From contig NW_025335854.1 of assembly GCF_004798865.1 (NCBI RefSeq), positions 9,444,951-9,508,950 of the forward strand: a stretch of 64,000 nucleotides of DNA, in the 5' to 3' direction. Shown piece after piece: positions 37,475-52,800 of this stretch. This DNA comes from Varanus komodoensis. Its lineage: Eukaryota; Chordata; Lepidosauria; Squamata; Varanidae. The notes under the pieces were generated by a model. It saw only the letters and a program-made list of their open reading frames with translations, was not told where the DNA came from and made no database searches. Each line of letters begins with the position of its first letter. The stretch's first letter is position 1. A program made the translations under genes and the position numbers.

Positions 37475-40400
37475 TTACCATATATGGGACTCGCAATGTG
37501 TCATTTTGATAACTCCAACACCGCCTCCAAGCCGACGATAGTTCATTCCTCCATACAGTCTGCAAAAAAGGGGCACATTTTATTATGCTAATGCAACTAC
37601 TATTCTTACAAAACAGGAAGTGCAAGAATAAAAGACCGAGTTGTAAACATGCCCTATTGGAGGTATTAAGATAAAATCAGTGGAGGAATAAGAAGGAAGG
37701 GTTAATTGAAAGGCAAACTCATGAAGGATAAGGCTGTTCCTGCCTTCAGTAGGAGAAGCCGCAGTGCACCCCAAAAGGTCAGGCACTGGAGAAAGTAAGT
37801 GGGAGGGACACAAACATCTGATTTACCCCCTCGGGCAGCTCTTTGGTCTGATTCAGGAGGGCTCTTCTTATATTGAACATCAAGCACTTGGTCTACAAAC
37901 CCAGACCAGAACACAGTTTTATTGCTACTTCCACTCCAATAGTTTACTGGTTATATCCAAGCACACTATAGTTTGGTTGCAGAACTGGAAGGGAAACCGA
38001 GTGCACCAGGGGAGAAGGGAACGCACACGCCAAGATCCATTAATGCAATACTCTGATTTGCATTATGTCAAGCAAGCCACAGTAACTGGGTCCAAGCTGT
38101 GCTACTTGCCTTCGTTATAATTCTTAATGATGCCCAATTTGGTGCCCTCCAGTTGCTTTGGACTGGACCCCCCCTCCCCCCAATATTCCTGCCCTTTGGG
38201 TGTGCAAGGTGGAACCTATGGAATCTGAAGCGCAAAACAACTGGAAGGCACCAGGGCTGGGGAAGTCTGCTTTAAGTTGTTCACCTCCATGTGTTGGCAT
38301 CCGGGTCAAACACCTCGATGGTCTTCAAATACGTTGTGCCGTCAAAGCCTCCCACAGCCATTAGCTGTCCATTCACCACCGCGAGACCAACCTAAATGAC
38401 AATGATGATCCACGTTACTTGAGTAAGCTGGGATGGTGTTTGAAGTCTAGTGTTCTAAGGGCAAGAGCTTTTGAAAAGGACATTCAATGAGGTCAGGTAC
38501 ATATCCACTCTTTTCTTGGCAGAAGAGCAACTGAGACGAAGTAATATAGATAATGGTAGTTTTACTTAAATGATTTGTTGGTCAGGCCACACCCCTCCTG
38601 CTGTCTACAATCGAGAGTTGACAAGAGTGTACTGACTTGCCCAAAATTTGACTCCGTTCACATGGCTTATTTAAGTGCTGGCGTGAATTTGAATATTCAC
38701 TGTTTGACCATGGCTTGTGTCATACAAATCCAGGGAAAGGAAACAGCAGGCCTCACTCAATGCCACCCAAGTCTGCGTGACCCAACAAGCTGCGTCAGGC
38801 TTTGGAATGTTCAAAATGGCTGCCGGCATGCAGCACAACCCACTGTGGCTTAAATAAACCATGGTGGGCCTCTTGATGATGCAGACCAGCTAATGGTGCC
38901 GAAAAGGAGCCTAAGCATACAGTGTCCAGCACATAAGCCTCACCCACAATGTCTCTGCATACTCGCCCATTCTGGATGGTAAAGACCACGCACATCACTC
39001 CTATGTGCATAGATCTCACTTAAACAGAAATGAGTGGATTAGCTTTCTTTTAAAATAGAATATTTTGAAACCATTTAAACCCCTATTTCAGCACCTTGCA
39101 GTGCATCAATTGGCACTACTTATCAGTGCAACACATACTGACATAGAGCAGGGCCCCTGGGGCATGGGATCCACAAATCCCAAAAGAAAACTCCAGACCT
39201 TGCCAGGTAACGACCGTCTTTCCCTAGTTCTAAGATTTTAGCGGGCTTTGCTTGCATCCTAAAGTTGCAGAGGTCTCCCTATCAAGCTTAATCCAAGCGA
39301 CTAACAAAGCTTACCCCACTACGCCGTGATGTCATGGCTACCACAGGAGACCACTGGTTGGTTCTGGGGTTGTATCGCTCAGCACTGCTAAGTTCTGTAG
39401 TGTCGTCTCTGCCTCCCACAGCATAGATCATGTCTTGATACACTGCGCAACCTAGGTGCTTTCGCCGGGTGCCCATAGGTGCAATTGTGTGCCAGCGGTT
39501 CTCCTGAGGGTTGTAGCGCTCCACTGCGGAGAAGTCGTGCAGTCAAACCGTAAAGAAATCATGGCGAGTTAACAAAACTAACCCCCTGCCCAGAGATGAA
39601 TGGGCAAAGCAAGTGAATGTTTGATTGCCTGTGAACCAGCAGGTCGGGCTTAGCCAGTAATATGCCTATCCTATGCTTAATACATAGAAGAACAACGAAA
39701 GATCCATGTTGTCAATACATTGTTCAATCCAAGCTCCCAAACTGACTGATTCTGAGAAGTTGCCTATCAGGTGTCCTGATGCCTATTTCATATAAAATTA
39801 ATGAACTGACAGTTTGGTAAAAAGCAGGCGTCGTCTCTGCTTCCGTCTGCCAGGCACAGCACCTTCCTCAGTGGCATCTTCAGGAAAGTACAGCCACACT
39901 GGAGGGGCCGACTGGGCGCTTCAAAGGCAAGAGCCCTTCTGGGGAAAATACCTGTGTTCAAGGGTGACGTCCCGTCAGAGCCTCCGACAGCATAAAGGAA
40001 GCCTCCCAGCACTGCCACCGCCACCCCAAGGCGCCGAGTGCTCATGGAAGCCACTCGGGTCCATTTGTTCTCTTTCGGGTCATACCTGAAACAAAAACCG
40101 GGAGCGTCGCACTTCATGTATGACCAATTCCACCCACTCCTCAGATCATTCAGAGTCTATCTTGACATTTCCTCCCTCTTTTTCCAACACCTTTCAACAA
40201 TGTTGAGGCAGGAGACACCATCCTGGCCACCCACAGCGTAGAGGTAGCCTCCGAGAACGGCCACTCCAACGCTGGTCCTGCAAGTGCTGGTGGGAGCCAC
40301 GTCGCTGCTCCACTGATTGGTCTTCGGGTCATATCTAGAAAAGAGCAAACGTGATTTCTTCGTGGAAAGCTCTTCAAGGGGTCTGAATCGTTTCTTACAG

Positions 40401-40767
40401 GTTTTGAATTTTCTCACTGCCTGCTGCTCGCTAAAACCTCTCTCTCTGATGCATACTATTGAGAGCTTGACAATCTGCCCTGGACAGGGACCAATCACTG
40501 AATCAGGAAGGAAAACTATTTCCAGAGGCGGGCCCTTGGCTTCAAATTTCATGTGGTCTTGGAGAATACCCATTCCAATTTGGCGGGAATGGATCTCTGG
40601 TCTGGCTCTTCTTAGGTTCTTAAGAGTTCAACTGGCTGTTCGGAAATTGTCTTATATTGTGTTGCAACTGGTCTTAGAATCATTTGCTTGTATTATGTTT
40701 TGAGCTATGCCCTTACAAGGAGGCCTAAAAACTCCTGTAAATAAATACATGCAATAAGACATGCCAG

Positions 40768-40804
<37 letters not shown>

Positions 40805-43800
40805 ATACCAGTACCAATTCCTATAGATTAAAAACTGCACCATGCACTCACAAGAAGAGGTATCAGGATCGGGGAGATAACCAAACATTTTAGGTGAAAA
40901 ACACGCTAAAGGGACACAACCCTCCCCACCCCAACCATAACGAGGCTCCATCAGTGGACATGGGAAAGGGGAGAACGGAACGGTGTAACCTGGAAGAAAG
41001 CATGGCTAATTGGCCAGAACACAGTGCACAATGCAACACCGCTGCATTATGATGCAGGTTCCACGTATCTCTAGCTGGTAACTGTGAAATCACCCTGTCC
41101 AGGCAGGCTCTTAAGATATTCAGTAGGTTTGGGCTTCAGTGGGTTCAGTGAGATATTCAGTGAGTGTCATTGCTGCAAATTAATCTGTAACGCATTAAAA
41201 AGCAGGTCTTCTAATCCTGAAATGAACCTTGCTGCTCACTAACTGAACTCTTTGTTGCAGCTGTTTCCTTCCCCGTAAAACTGATACTGTACTGATCCTA
41301 AAGCAAGCTTATGATCCATGATCTCAAAACTCCTGTTTTGGGGCAACATAAATTCACTTTGAGTAAACTTGCTGAATGTGCATGCTTTATTCCAAGTCTG
41401 ATATTTATTTAGTTTTTAGCAGGGTACTCTGAAGGTTTTCTGCAGATCCAGAGAAGGAGAACAATTAATTGAGGAGAGGTGACATTGCCTGATCATTGCC
41501 AGGGAAGGCCTGGCACTGCTGTCAGATGACAGGGATCTCCAGTTGTACAAGATGCTGCAAGCAAGGGAACCTAGGAGAAAGCAGGTGTTGGCTGGGAAGC
41601 CATATCGTAAGGCTGCAGGTTTTTGGACAAGCGGGGTTTTTTTCCCCCGAGGCCCACTGTGTGCGTGGAAGCGGAGTCTGGGGAGGTCAAGAGGGAAGGC
41701 CAGGTACCGTATGGTGCTCCATCCCTCCAAACGGGCAATGAAGTGGGTTGGGGCAAGAGAGGGGCGTCCCCTGCAGTATGTATGCCTTCTAGCACATCGC
41801 CACACTGATGCCTTGTAGACGTTTTTAAAAAAAGAAATGGCATAGGAAGTGCTCTTCTCAGAGATCCAAATGCTGGATCAGATATCTGAGCCCTGCAAAC
41901 ATTAGGCATGCATATTATGTGCCACATGAACCAACACTTTAAAAGGCCTTGCTCAGGGAATTAATCAATCTTTAGAGGTTTTGTTAAGTGCCGTGGTGTT
42001 TATGACCCGTGAGCAGGAAGGGTTCTCGCACTGCTGCTAGTGGATGGGGCCTGGCCAATGCAGTTCCTAGTTCGTATTTTGATTGCGACCGTGTAGAATG
42101 CAAACTGCCTTGAAGATTTTTCAGTAAATAAGCCAACGATAGCAACTTAAATGGAACATATCAGAGATCCACTGCAACGAACTCAGCCAACTGCGAAGCA
42201 CTCGGGAGCCTAAACGTGTGCCAGACAAGGGCTTACCTTTCCACGCTGTTAAGATAGGAAGAGCCATCATGTCCTCCCACTGCATAAAGGAGATCGTCCA
42301 AGACACTGACTCCAACACCACACCGCCGTTTGCTCATGGAGGCCACCATTCGCCACTCGTTCGTTTGAGGGTCATAGCGCTCAACACTGGAAATGGCATC
42401 CCCGCTGCACCAGCCGCCCACTGTGGAAAGCGAGTGGGAGGCAACAGATGGCAGGGCCTAATGTTCGGCAGCAGAGCCTCAGGCCCTCCCGGAACCCCAG
42501 TCCCAGGCCCCTCCCCTTGGGGAAAAGAGAACACCCACGGGAAGCCCAGGACCAGCACTCAAAGGCGTGCTTCCAGCTGTTTTTGCCTCATCTGCCTCCC
42601 ACCTGAAGCACCGCTAGCTCATTACTCCATAAATCCTACCAGGCATGTGTGAAGCAAAACTGCCATCCTTCCTGCAGCACCCGAAGCTCGCCGCAGTGGA
42701 TGTTCACCGAGCGCCTTGCTTGTCAACGTTGGATCTACCCTTCCAATCCGATCTGGGAACCAGCTATTCTTTTGTTGTGAGCATGCCTGCCTGTGTATTC
42801 TTCTAGATCAGGGAGAGGAAACCGGTGCCACTCCGGATGTTGTTGGACTCCTAACACCCAGCAGTCCATCACCTGAAGGGCCACAAGCTCCCTGCCCCTG
42901 TTCTAGAAGGAGCTAAAAGATGCCTTGTTCTGGCCCTCTTCTAACACCAGTGCTGGCTCAGTGCCACAATGCAGGCAAGAATCTGCATGCTCATCTATGG
43001 AACAGGTAATTTAGCAGTGAGATGTTAAACGAACCATGGTGTGCACTGCAACAATTCTTTTCCACCACTGATTACTTATCTCAAGCCAGCCAGCATGTAT
43101 CTCTGAAGTTCAAGACTGGATAATGGTATCTTAACAGAAACTGCATCTGGCTTAAGTGTCATAGCAAAAACTGCTTCCTTCCCACACACCAACCTTCTAT
43201 TTTGATTATGTCAATAAACAGAAGGTAGGTATAACCTTACCAGAGCATTCACAACACAGCAAGATTATTTTCAGCTCCCTGTTGCTCCCTCAAAAGAAAT
43301 TAAGGAGCACAGCTACACCCCCACCAAGCCTTGTTCCAACCTCTTTCTCTGGGATGGTGGTAATGCATAAACAGCTGCAGAAACAGAACTAGGGCCTGGG
43401 TCACAGGATCAGGACTACAGTAAAGACAGAACACATGTTTTGCATGCAGGCCAATCCCAGATGTCTAGTTAAATGCATCTAATAAGGGAAAGCAGGGAAA
43501 GAACCAATACTTTGAGCTGGTCTGCCTTGTTTCCTAAGTTCACATACTCTGCAAGGCAAAGCATGGTGGAAGAGCAAGAAGAGTTGTCCTTGTCTCTACC
43601 CAGATTGTGTCACGTCTGGTACAGGGGTTATACCAGGGAATATCAGGAGTGGGCAACCTGTGACCTGCTAGATGTTTTGGCCTACAATTCCCATCAATAC
43701 CTGCAGCTGTCAGTCAAAGCACCTGGAGAGGCACAAGCTGCCCACCTTGACTCTACATGAAGACCCAATCCATGGGAATCACTCCTGAGTCTCTAGAAAT

Positions 43801-46800
43801 AGCATTAATCCAGTGTCAACAGAACCCACTTTCAATAGGCCATCCATGTGATGGAGGGATGAACTTACACTACCGCCACAGCCTAGATTTTGCTCATGGA
43901 TTAATTCGGCCTCTGCATGTGAGAGAGAGCACGAGGACAAAAGAATGAGGGAGAAAGATAATTTAGTTTTCCAAATTGGGAGACTGTAGATGTGAATATA
44001 TAAGCCCTTCTCTGACACAGACCCAGTTTTGTTTCTATTTTTTTAGAATTTAATTCCAGGTTTCATTCAAGGATCTCAAGGCAACAGTCCCCTTTTATCC
44101 TCACAACCCCCCTGTGGTGCCTGGACCAATGGCACCCAGGGAATTGCCTTTCTGAACAGAGATTCGGACACAACTCTCCCTGATTCAAGTTGGATACCCC
44201 ATTCACTAGATGCCATACCAGCTTTTCACACCCGCTCATCATGTGCTTCAATTTGCCAAAACTGAGAAATACCCTGTCCTAGTTGTGAGCCTCCAGAGTT
44301 CTGGAAGGTCAGTGTTAGAGGCAAAATACTAACCAGGTTAATTTTGATCTGAACAGTAAAGCATTTCTTACATCCGCAGCCTTCCTGGCCAATTAAAACA
44401 GCCACTTAACTGGAAAACAGCCAAATGACAACTTGTTTTTATGAGATGCTTCATTTTTCTTGGAAATGGCTCTCCCAAGAAACCGCAGGCTTAACGGCCA
44501 GGTTCTCCCCCTTCCCCTGATCTAGCAGAACATATTCCTGGTTGCGCAGCTTGGACCTTACCAGCAAGATTTAGCAGCAGGAGGCTTGCTCAGAAGTCTT
44601 CCCATTCAAGCAGCAGCCCAGAACAACGCTGCTAGCTGCTCTGCAGCATTACTGACAGGAAGTATAAACCTACTGAAGTCCTTTGCCTCGCTGACAAAGT
44701 CCACGGGCATTGTAGCATACCTGCAAAAAGCACTTCCCCACAACGGATGGGTTTCCGTGGTCGAGTTCTTGGTCCCTGCATCAGTGGTCTCTCCTGGGGC
44801 AACAGCAGATAGTTCTTTGCTTCATCCACTAGGTCCCTTCAGAGGAAAAGAGAATAGCGTTCTGTTATTCTGACCAAGTCCTTGAGCAAATTTCTCATGC
44901 CATCACTCCAAACCAAGGTAGTTAGTTCAAGATTTCGATTAAGAGCTAAACCAGGATAGACTGAGCCTGCTGGAACTAAGTTTTGGGCTACCAATCCTGC
45001 CTATTCTGAAAACCATGACTAAATTGGCAGCATTAACATTGATAACAGTTCTTGCGGGGGGAGCCAAATTTCAAGTGGCAAGCCACTTCATCATGAGTGG
45101 TATTTTTCAGGATTTACATTCTGGTAGTTTAGTTTCAGGGGCCGGGGCAGAACATGAAGGCTATGGCAGGTTTACTGGATCTAAAAAAAAAATATTAGTC
45201 AATCCATCAAGCTAAAATGTTTGCATTTTCGAGTGACCATGCTGAAGGTAGGTAGATTTCAGCTACAATCCTGGATGTAACTAGTAATGAACATTTTAAT
45301 TAGACTCAGTGGGACTTAGTTCAAAGTAAAGATGCCACGGATCATCCTGTATAAATTAAACTTGCCAACAGTACAGATGAAGAGTAATCTATTTATATTA
45401 TCTCCACAGACATACATGTTTGCAAGAATCTTGTATCCCTGTTTCTAATAAACCAGTTTTCTTCAAGAAAGAAAGTTCTAAACTTTGTTAACATTTTATT
45501 TGGCAAAGAAAACACCATGCATCCGAGGCAGCTATAGTGTGACCCAATAATCTGATGCCCACAGAAATCTCAATCAAGTTCATGCTAGGATGAAATGGAA
45601 AGAGAAATGTATACAGTGATTCAGTGCTTAAAATGATTTGATTCTACCTAGATTTATTTTTTCAAAATGTTTCCGTTCCTGATGAGTTCTTAAAAAAAAA
45701 AAAAAAAACACCAGGTTTTTTTCTTTTGTTTTTGGAGTAGGGCAGACCACAAAAACAGTCACACTTCTAAATGGATTTCATCATAAAGAAGCTTCAGTTT
45801 CCAACATGTAAAATGTTTCTTGCCATCAGTGGTGACTTACCTACACTCCTCGTCACTTTTAATGAGTGGATCGGAACCAACTGTGCCTACCAGGAACTTT
45901 GGACTGAGCAGTGGCAAGCGGACATGTTGCAATACCTGCGAGTCAGGAGCAGAGTGTCAGAAACGGAGCACTGCAAAGGGGCTGCCGGGTTCTCCGACGC
46001 AGTGAATGCAGCTACAGGTCTGGTTCCCAAGTGCCAAAAAGAAGCACGCTCCGTTCAGACATCATCCCAAGACATGATTTATGCCTCTACAGCCCTTGGG
46101 CCATGCTGAAACGGTGTTCTTAATTTAACCTTCTCTTTGCAGGCAAAGAAAGTTGGGAGGGGCAGCACAGTGCGCATTTTAACCCTCTCCAGTGAACCCA
46201 AGAGGCATCCTATGCACAGACCGTGGGGCAAAACCCTGCAGCCCCTAATTTCTGCTTTTTTTGCTTTGCAGTTTCATCTCTTCTCCCTTCCTTCTCCCAC
46301 GTTACCCCATCCTGGGACTCCGTAGCTCTTGCTTCCTTCTCACCAAAGCCTTGGTTTGCATGAGGTGTTTAAGCCACTGTGGCTTCAAAGCCACAGCAAG
46401 ATGCCATGGCATGTTCTAGAATTCACGTAACCCTCCATGGCTTAGCATGTCATCCAAGCCCAGACAAATGGCCAAGCCACAGTCAAGCGAAAAGACTACA
46501 CAGCTGCTTGGCCAGAGTGGCAGAACACCTCGCTCTGTCACTGGCTTCCCCCTCCTGCGGACAAACTGAGCCTCTGCAAAAGAAACGGGCCCCATTTCAC
46601 CAGAACGGAACCAGCCTGCTGGTGCTTCACACTAAAAGGGTGGCAGAGAAGCTTTTCGACCAGGCATGTGGAGCTGCTGCCGTACGAGCCTAATGCAGCC
46701 CTAATGTGCAGTTGCCTCACAGAAATTAGGCCAACGTGATAGGTATTTTAAAAGGAGAATTCAGGGGTGATCTAAGAAATGACATGCCAGTCGGCTCTCC

Positions 46801-49800
46801 TGTCTCTTCTGGGTGAACTGTCTCTTGCACAATACAATGGACTGAGGGCCTAGCAATGTTTTCAGTGCCCGAGGGGATGGCTTACGGGTGCCGCTGCCCA
46901 ATGAATGTGCGCGTGGCTATTTGGGTCCCTCTTTGTGTGAGTCTGTGGTTAATCCAGTTATGTATAACTGAATACAGTTCTAGCTGTCCTTCTACCAAGG
47001 GGAGAATAAAACTTATTGACTCGTTTATTAGTAATAGTCCCAATAAAAGTTGCATTCAATTTTAATGAAACTTGGAAACTTTTTAAACAAGTGCTTGTGA
47101 GTGATCCCAGAGCATTTGCACACATGGGCCAGAATACCGGAAGATGGGAAGAGGCTCCCGGCAAGCAAAATGCTATCTGTGCTCTTTCTTTATAGTTCTG
47201 TAAATAACGGAGCATGAGCAGAAGCGGACATTCCTTTCAAAGTTGTACGTTCAGGAACGGGACCATCCCTCACCTCACAGCTGCAGCCCTGCCTGGAGAT
47301 CCCCCCCACTCCATTTCCCATGCTTTATTCACTACCCTAAGTTACATTTTGAGCTCCTCCTTTCTTTCTTATAAGTAAAGAAATGCCTACCTTGGCCAAG
47401 TCATTTTGACAACAGATAAATGGTGTTTAAAAAAATGAATGGGGGGAGGGTTACCTGCGGGAGCTGAGGCCGCCTCTCCTGAATGCTGTATTTCACCCAA
47501 GCCATCACGGCATTGAACACCTGCTCTTCGCTTCGAACGTTCAGTTCGTCACTGGATATGATGTCAATGAGCTGATTGGCAGGAAGCAACATGAACTCCT
47601 CGCTTTCCATCACCTGTACAATAATATAAAGGCACGGGAAGCACTCAGTGCAACCAGCAGCACTGGAAAATGCAAAAGTGGAGCCCTGTTCAGCACATCG
47701 TTCAGACTGCTCCTAGTTTTACAGATGTTAACCCAGGCAGCTTCCAAGCCTCATAAAACAACATACTGGACAACATTTAAATAATTACACCGTTCAAAGC
47801 TAGCCAAAGTTTGCTCTGAATTTGGAGAGCTTCCTTTCAGATCCTTGCCAGCTTTGAGTGTCAGGGTGGTCTCAACAGATCAGTGTCACAGCCTTGGCCT
47901 TCCCATCTATAATCTGGAATAATGGCAATCAGCCACAAAATAATATTGAGGGCAAAGTAACTGAAGCACTGCTTGATTTAAAATCTTCCATTACCCATAT
48001 TCTGAATTAACAGAGAATATTTAGTACTGGGTAAAAAGTAATACATTTGAAGGGTCAGCAACACTAGCTAAGAAAGCAATTGTACTTGTGATACAAACAA
48101 AAGCCAGAACACAGACTCACAAAGAATTACCCAGATACATCGAAAAGATCTTTCCGGCCATGTCTTCCCACAGAAGTGTCTCAAGTCTAAAAAACGGCTC
48201 ATCTGATCCTCCTCTGCTTCCATTTGCTTTCTCTAAATATATACACACGGACCTTGAGTGCGAATGAAGTTGCAAGGGAACCAGAGACTCCTAAAATATG
48301 CCAAGATGTGAAATACAAGCCTCTGGCAAGCCGCAAATATGTTAACAGATTTCTTTCTAGGGCCTGGGTAGGAAGCAATTTTCTCAGAAGTCATGAGAGG
48401 ACTTGGAGTGATTCCTTCTCTTTTCTCATCTGGAACAGAGGAAAGAACCCGGACTTTGCTGTCCCACTGCATCCTAGGAAGCTACAGTTACGTTCCACAG
48501 CAGCCTGAAGTTCTACGGAGGGCACAGGGTGGACTGAACACGGCATGCAGAACTTGCAGCTCACTGGTCTGAAGGCAGTCTGCCCACCGAGGGCTCAACA
48601 GGCCGTGTGCGAAGCTGGGCACCTGTGCTCACCTTGGCAGGCCACAACTTACATGGGAACAAAGGGAGCAATTTACTTCTTGATGGGAACATGCAAGCCC
48701 ATTTCTTGGAGAATGGGCTAGAAACAAAGGTGGAAGAGATTCTGTATGAAGGGTTAAATTAGCTACATAGCATACCTAGGCAGAAGTCATGCCTGTTATT
48801 GGAGTATTCCCCGCACACAGTTATATTCGGTTCATCAAGACAACCAAAGCATGCTATGGAGAGAACCAAGGTGTATAATAATCCCAATTTCTCACAGATA
48901 CAATCCTCACAATACTGAAGAATAGGACAGCTGTGCGTCCAATGGAATAAACATCCACCAGTGATTCAACGCTTGCAGAGGGAGGCAAGGACGGAACCAG
49001 CTCACTACTTCATCAGAAGTGATAAGCCAGTCTTCAGGGAATGTTCATTTGAGATTCCCCTACAACCCTTGGATGCCGCCTGATCACAGGCGAGAGGTCT
49101 GCTGGGCGACGCAGCAAGTGTGTGAAGGAAAGGAGAGATAAAAGCTGGAGTCCAAGCAGAGCTCAGAAGTCATCTCTGGAATATTCTAGTACAAAATCAA
49201 CGCTCTATTTTTTCCATTCCATTCTGAGCCTATATTAAATGATACCCTTCTAGCAATATCCTGGGCGATTCACATACGTACATGCCTGTATCTAGCAGAG
49301 TAACATACCATGCTCATGAAACTGCCCAAGGGGCTCTGTGATCCTAGGGATTCCACCCTTGAGGGCAGGTGCAGTGCCCCAAGCTCAGCAAGGGGATCCA
49401 GCCCCCTTCCCTACCTCCTCGCAGCCACTGCAGGAAGCACAGTGTGCCCTTCACAATCAGAAAACATCTTCAGAGAGGAGGAAAATGGGGCCTTTCAGCA
49501 GAAGGGAAGGGGGACATTATGCAGGACAGGAGTATGGGGAAGCAAAGACCTCTGCTGCTGCCCCTGCCTTGCACTGGATGACCGGAAGCCTCCAAACAGA
49601 GGAGCTTCCAGTCCTCAGCCACACAGGTGACAGAACTGCATCCTTGAAGATTTTTAGTTTCTGCACCCATGAAAATTACAACTTCCTTTCAAAAGGCAAG
49701 TGCTGGTTGTTTATCACTTTTGTACTGAAAAAAATTAAGCAGGGAAAAGAGCAGCTTCAAAAGCTGGGCTACTCAAAGCTTTGTAAGCATCCCAAAACCT

Positions 49801-52800
49801 CAACACTGAGGTCTATTAGAGTTTGTACAACAGCCACCATAAGGCAAGGCAGGGTTTTTTTTTTTAAATGCTGCGGAGTATTCAGAAGTCCTCCAGCTTC
49901 AACACGAAGCCCACTTTACCATCTCACTCCACTGAATGGGAGGACCTGATCTCAAAGGTGCAGGGTCACTTACTTCTTGAAAATTATGTTGGGTGAATTT
50001 GTCAGCAATCCTCAGAAGTTCCCGACAGGAGTGGGTGTCAGCAAATGCTCGGATGCCGAGACAGTTAGAAGGATCGAGCTGTCTTTTCAGGAATTCACAG
50101 CAGGCTTCCTGGATCTCGGCGAGCTGGAGCAGGCAGGCAGCGGGCAGTAAAGTCTGGACATTGCCCTCTTCTACTGTGATTTGGGAAGTGTATGCAAAGT
50201 CAATCAGCAGCTCCATGGCCCTTTCGTCAATGTCTCTTATCACCACCTCAGTCTGCCGGCTCTCTGCAAGCTCCCCAGTGAACATTGCTCGGAAATAGGG
50301 GCTGCAAGCCGACAGGATCACCCGGTGGGCATAGATCTTCTTGGCCCCCACAACCAGCACCACATCACACAGCTCCCGGTGCTTCCGCAGCAGGTTGATG
50401 ACCTCCAGTGTCTGCCGAGGGTGCTTGTCTGAGATGTAAGGCATGCGAGCAGGTTGTGGCACTCCCTCGGGCAGTTTGTTGGGGTCTCCAAGAGTGCAGC
50501 GGCTTGTTACATCCATTCCGGTTTCGCCTGCTCGATTACTGCTACACCTAGCAAAGCAAGATACTGGTGAAGACCACCAAAGGTATAGGACTGACATCCA
50601 AATGAAGGCCACCAAAGGTATAGGACCGGCCTCCAAAACCCAGAAGAAAAAGCACCCGATATCCAAAAGTCAGAAGGGGGAAATGCAGAAGAAGAGCACC
50701 AGCTTTGCTGAACACCAAATCTATTTTTCCTTTATTACTGAATACTGGGTATTTTAAAGCTTTCAATGAATTTCTGCTTTCCATTGTTTAAGTTCTAGAA
50801 AATAATTATGGCTACCAGAAAGAAACAGAGAGTCTGACTTACCCGTCACTTTTTCTAAGTAAGTCCTGTTTCTAATCTAATTAAGAATACAAGAATCTAA
50901 TTACCATTTTAATTCTGAAACAAGCTGCAAACAAGGCTGTGTGCTTTTGCTTCCTATTGTCAACATTATTCATTACCTGTGAAGTTTGTTCTTTTTTTAA
51001 TGATGAAAATTACAGAGTAGCTAAGTCTGCAAAGAAAATGTCATGTTATAAGGAGAATATATTATTCTGTGCATATGTTTCAAAAGGCACTGATACTAAT
51101 TATGCTATCAACTCAGCACTGAAACACCTGGCTGTATCTATAATTTAGCCAGTGCCACTCCAACTCCACACTGTATTTAAATAAATTCTAGAATACCTAT
51201 TAGTATTCCAATATCACTGAGGACAATGAAGTACACTAAAATAAGTGTAATAAAATGCTATATAATGCAAGATTATAAAAATGCAATTAAACACAACAAT
51301 TTGTCATGAAAGCTATTTGAAATAATTTTCCTGTATTATAGCACTTACTTTCCAATTCAGATAATTCCTCATGAATTTATGCCCTATTATTTTAAGATCT
51401 CTGAGAAGTTTGTTCAATGGACTGGGACAACAAAGTTTTTGGCAGTTTTCCCATTCAAAATGTTACTGAGCACAGGCCTCCCCCTTCCACAGTTCAAAAG
51501 GCTCTACCATCAGGGAGCTGAGTCCCAGCATTTCAGGGCCTTTTCAGAGGGTTCTGGGGCATGAGCTAGAGAGCTCAAGGACACCGCAGCCTCCTGGCCT
51601 TCTGCTTGAACGGGGGGTGCAAGTCAGAATACCCGCATCACGCTCCTGCACTCAAGGCAGAGGAAGGTCAGCCGCGGGATGACAAGCTGCCATTCAGGCA
51701 AACTTGTTTACCATTATTGTCATTTAATCATTAATTTAAAAAAAATACTTCTATCATACCATTCTGTTCCTAGAGATGTTAACTAAAAATAGTTATGTTG
51801 CATACAGGTAAAGGTAAAGGTTTCCCCTTGACATTAAATCCAGCCATGCCTGACTCTCGGGGGCGGTGCTCATCTCCGTTTCCTGGCCGAGGGAGCCAGC
51901 GCTTGCCCGCAGACGGTCTCCGTGGTCCTGTGGCCGGCATGACTGAACACCGAAGTGCACGGAACGCTGTTACCTGTCCACTGAAGTGGTACCTTTTTAT
52001 CTACTTGCATTTGCATGCTTTTGAACACAAAATAATAGGAAGCATAAATTAATGAGAACAACAAAAACAGAGCAGAACTAGAACAGCACGACAAAGGGAA
52101 CATGAATGAAATGAAAGGGTTATTAGATTCTGCGGAAGCCTTCTGACCTATCGGGATTAGGCGGCAGCCTGTGAGACCTCACCGGTAGAAGAGAGTTCTA
52201 GAAGATGGTACAACCGTCAAGGAAGTACTGCCTTGTGGAGCTGGTGTTCTGCCTCACTTCCAACAGTGGACACAAAGAGAAGGGCCTTACAGGACAATCT
52301 GAGTACATGGGGGAAAGCAGCCATTCCAATATCCCAGCCCCAGGTTGTAGGGTGCTCACAATCAAAATAAGAAGAAAGGTGGAATGCCAATGTAGCACCA
52401 TCATCCTCAGGCTGCAACACTCAGAAAAGGGCCTGGAATGAAAGTGGGAGGCCGTCCCCCTAACTGCTCCAGCACCTGCATTTTATGCTCATGGAAGCTT
52501 CAGAGCACCTTCAAAGGCACACCCTCAAAAAAGGTGTTGCCATTGATGAAGCTGGATGCTACTAAACCAGAGGTGATCTCTTCTAGTCTGCCCTTTCCAG
52601 GGAAGGACGCCACTCGCATGTTATTCTACGCTGGCTGAAAGCATCCCTGCTACAAAAAGTATTCCCGCCACAGCCAGGGGCAGTGATAGATCCAAGAGCA
52701 CCCCTGAGATGCAAATCTGACTCTTAAGCAGGTGTGCAACTCCATCTACAACAGGTAGTGCCCTGAATCTGGACCAACAAGCAACAACCCCAGCTTGTCC

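Noticed and set aside
42218-42652. 144-aa plus-strand open frame
   Set aside because: Mostly antisense of a KLHL20 Kelch exon.
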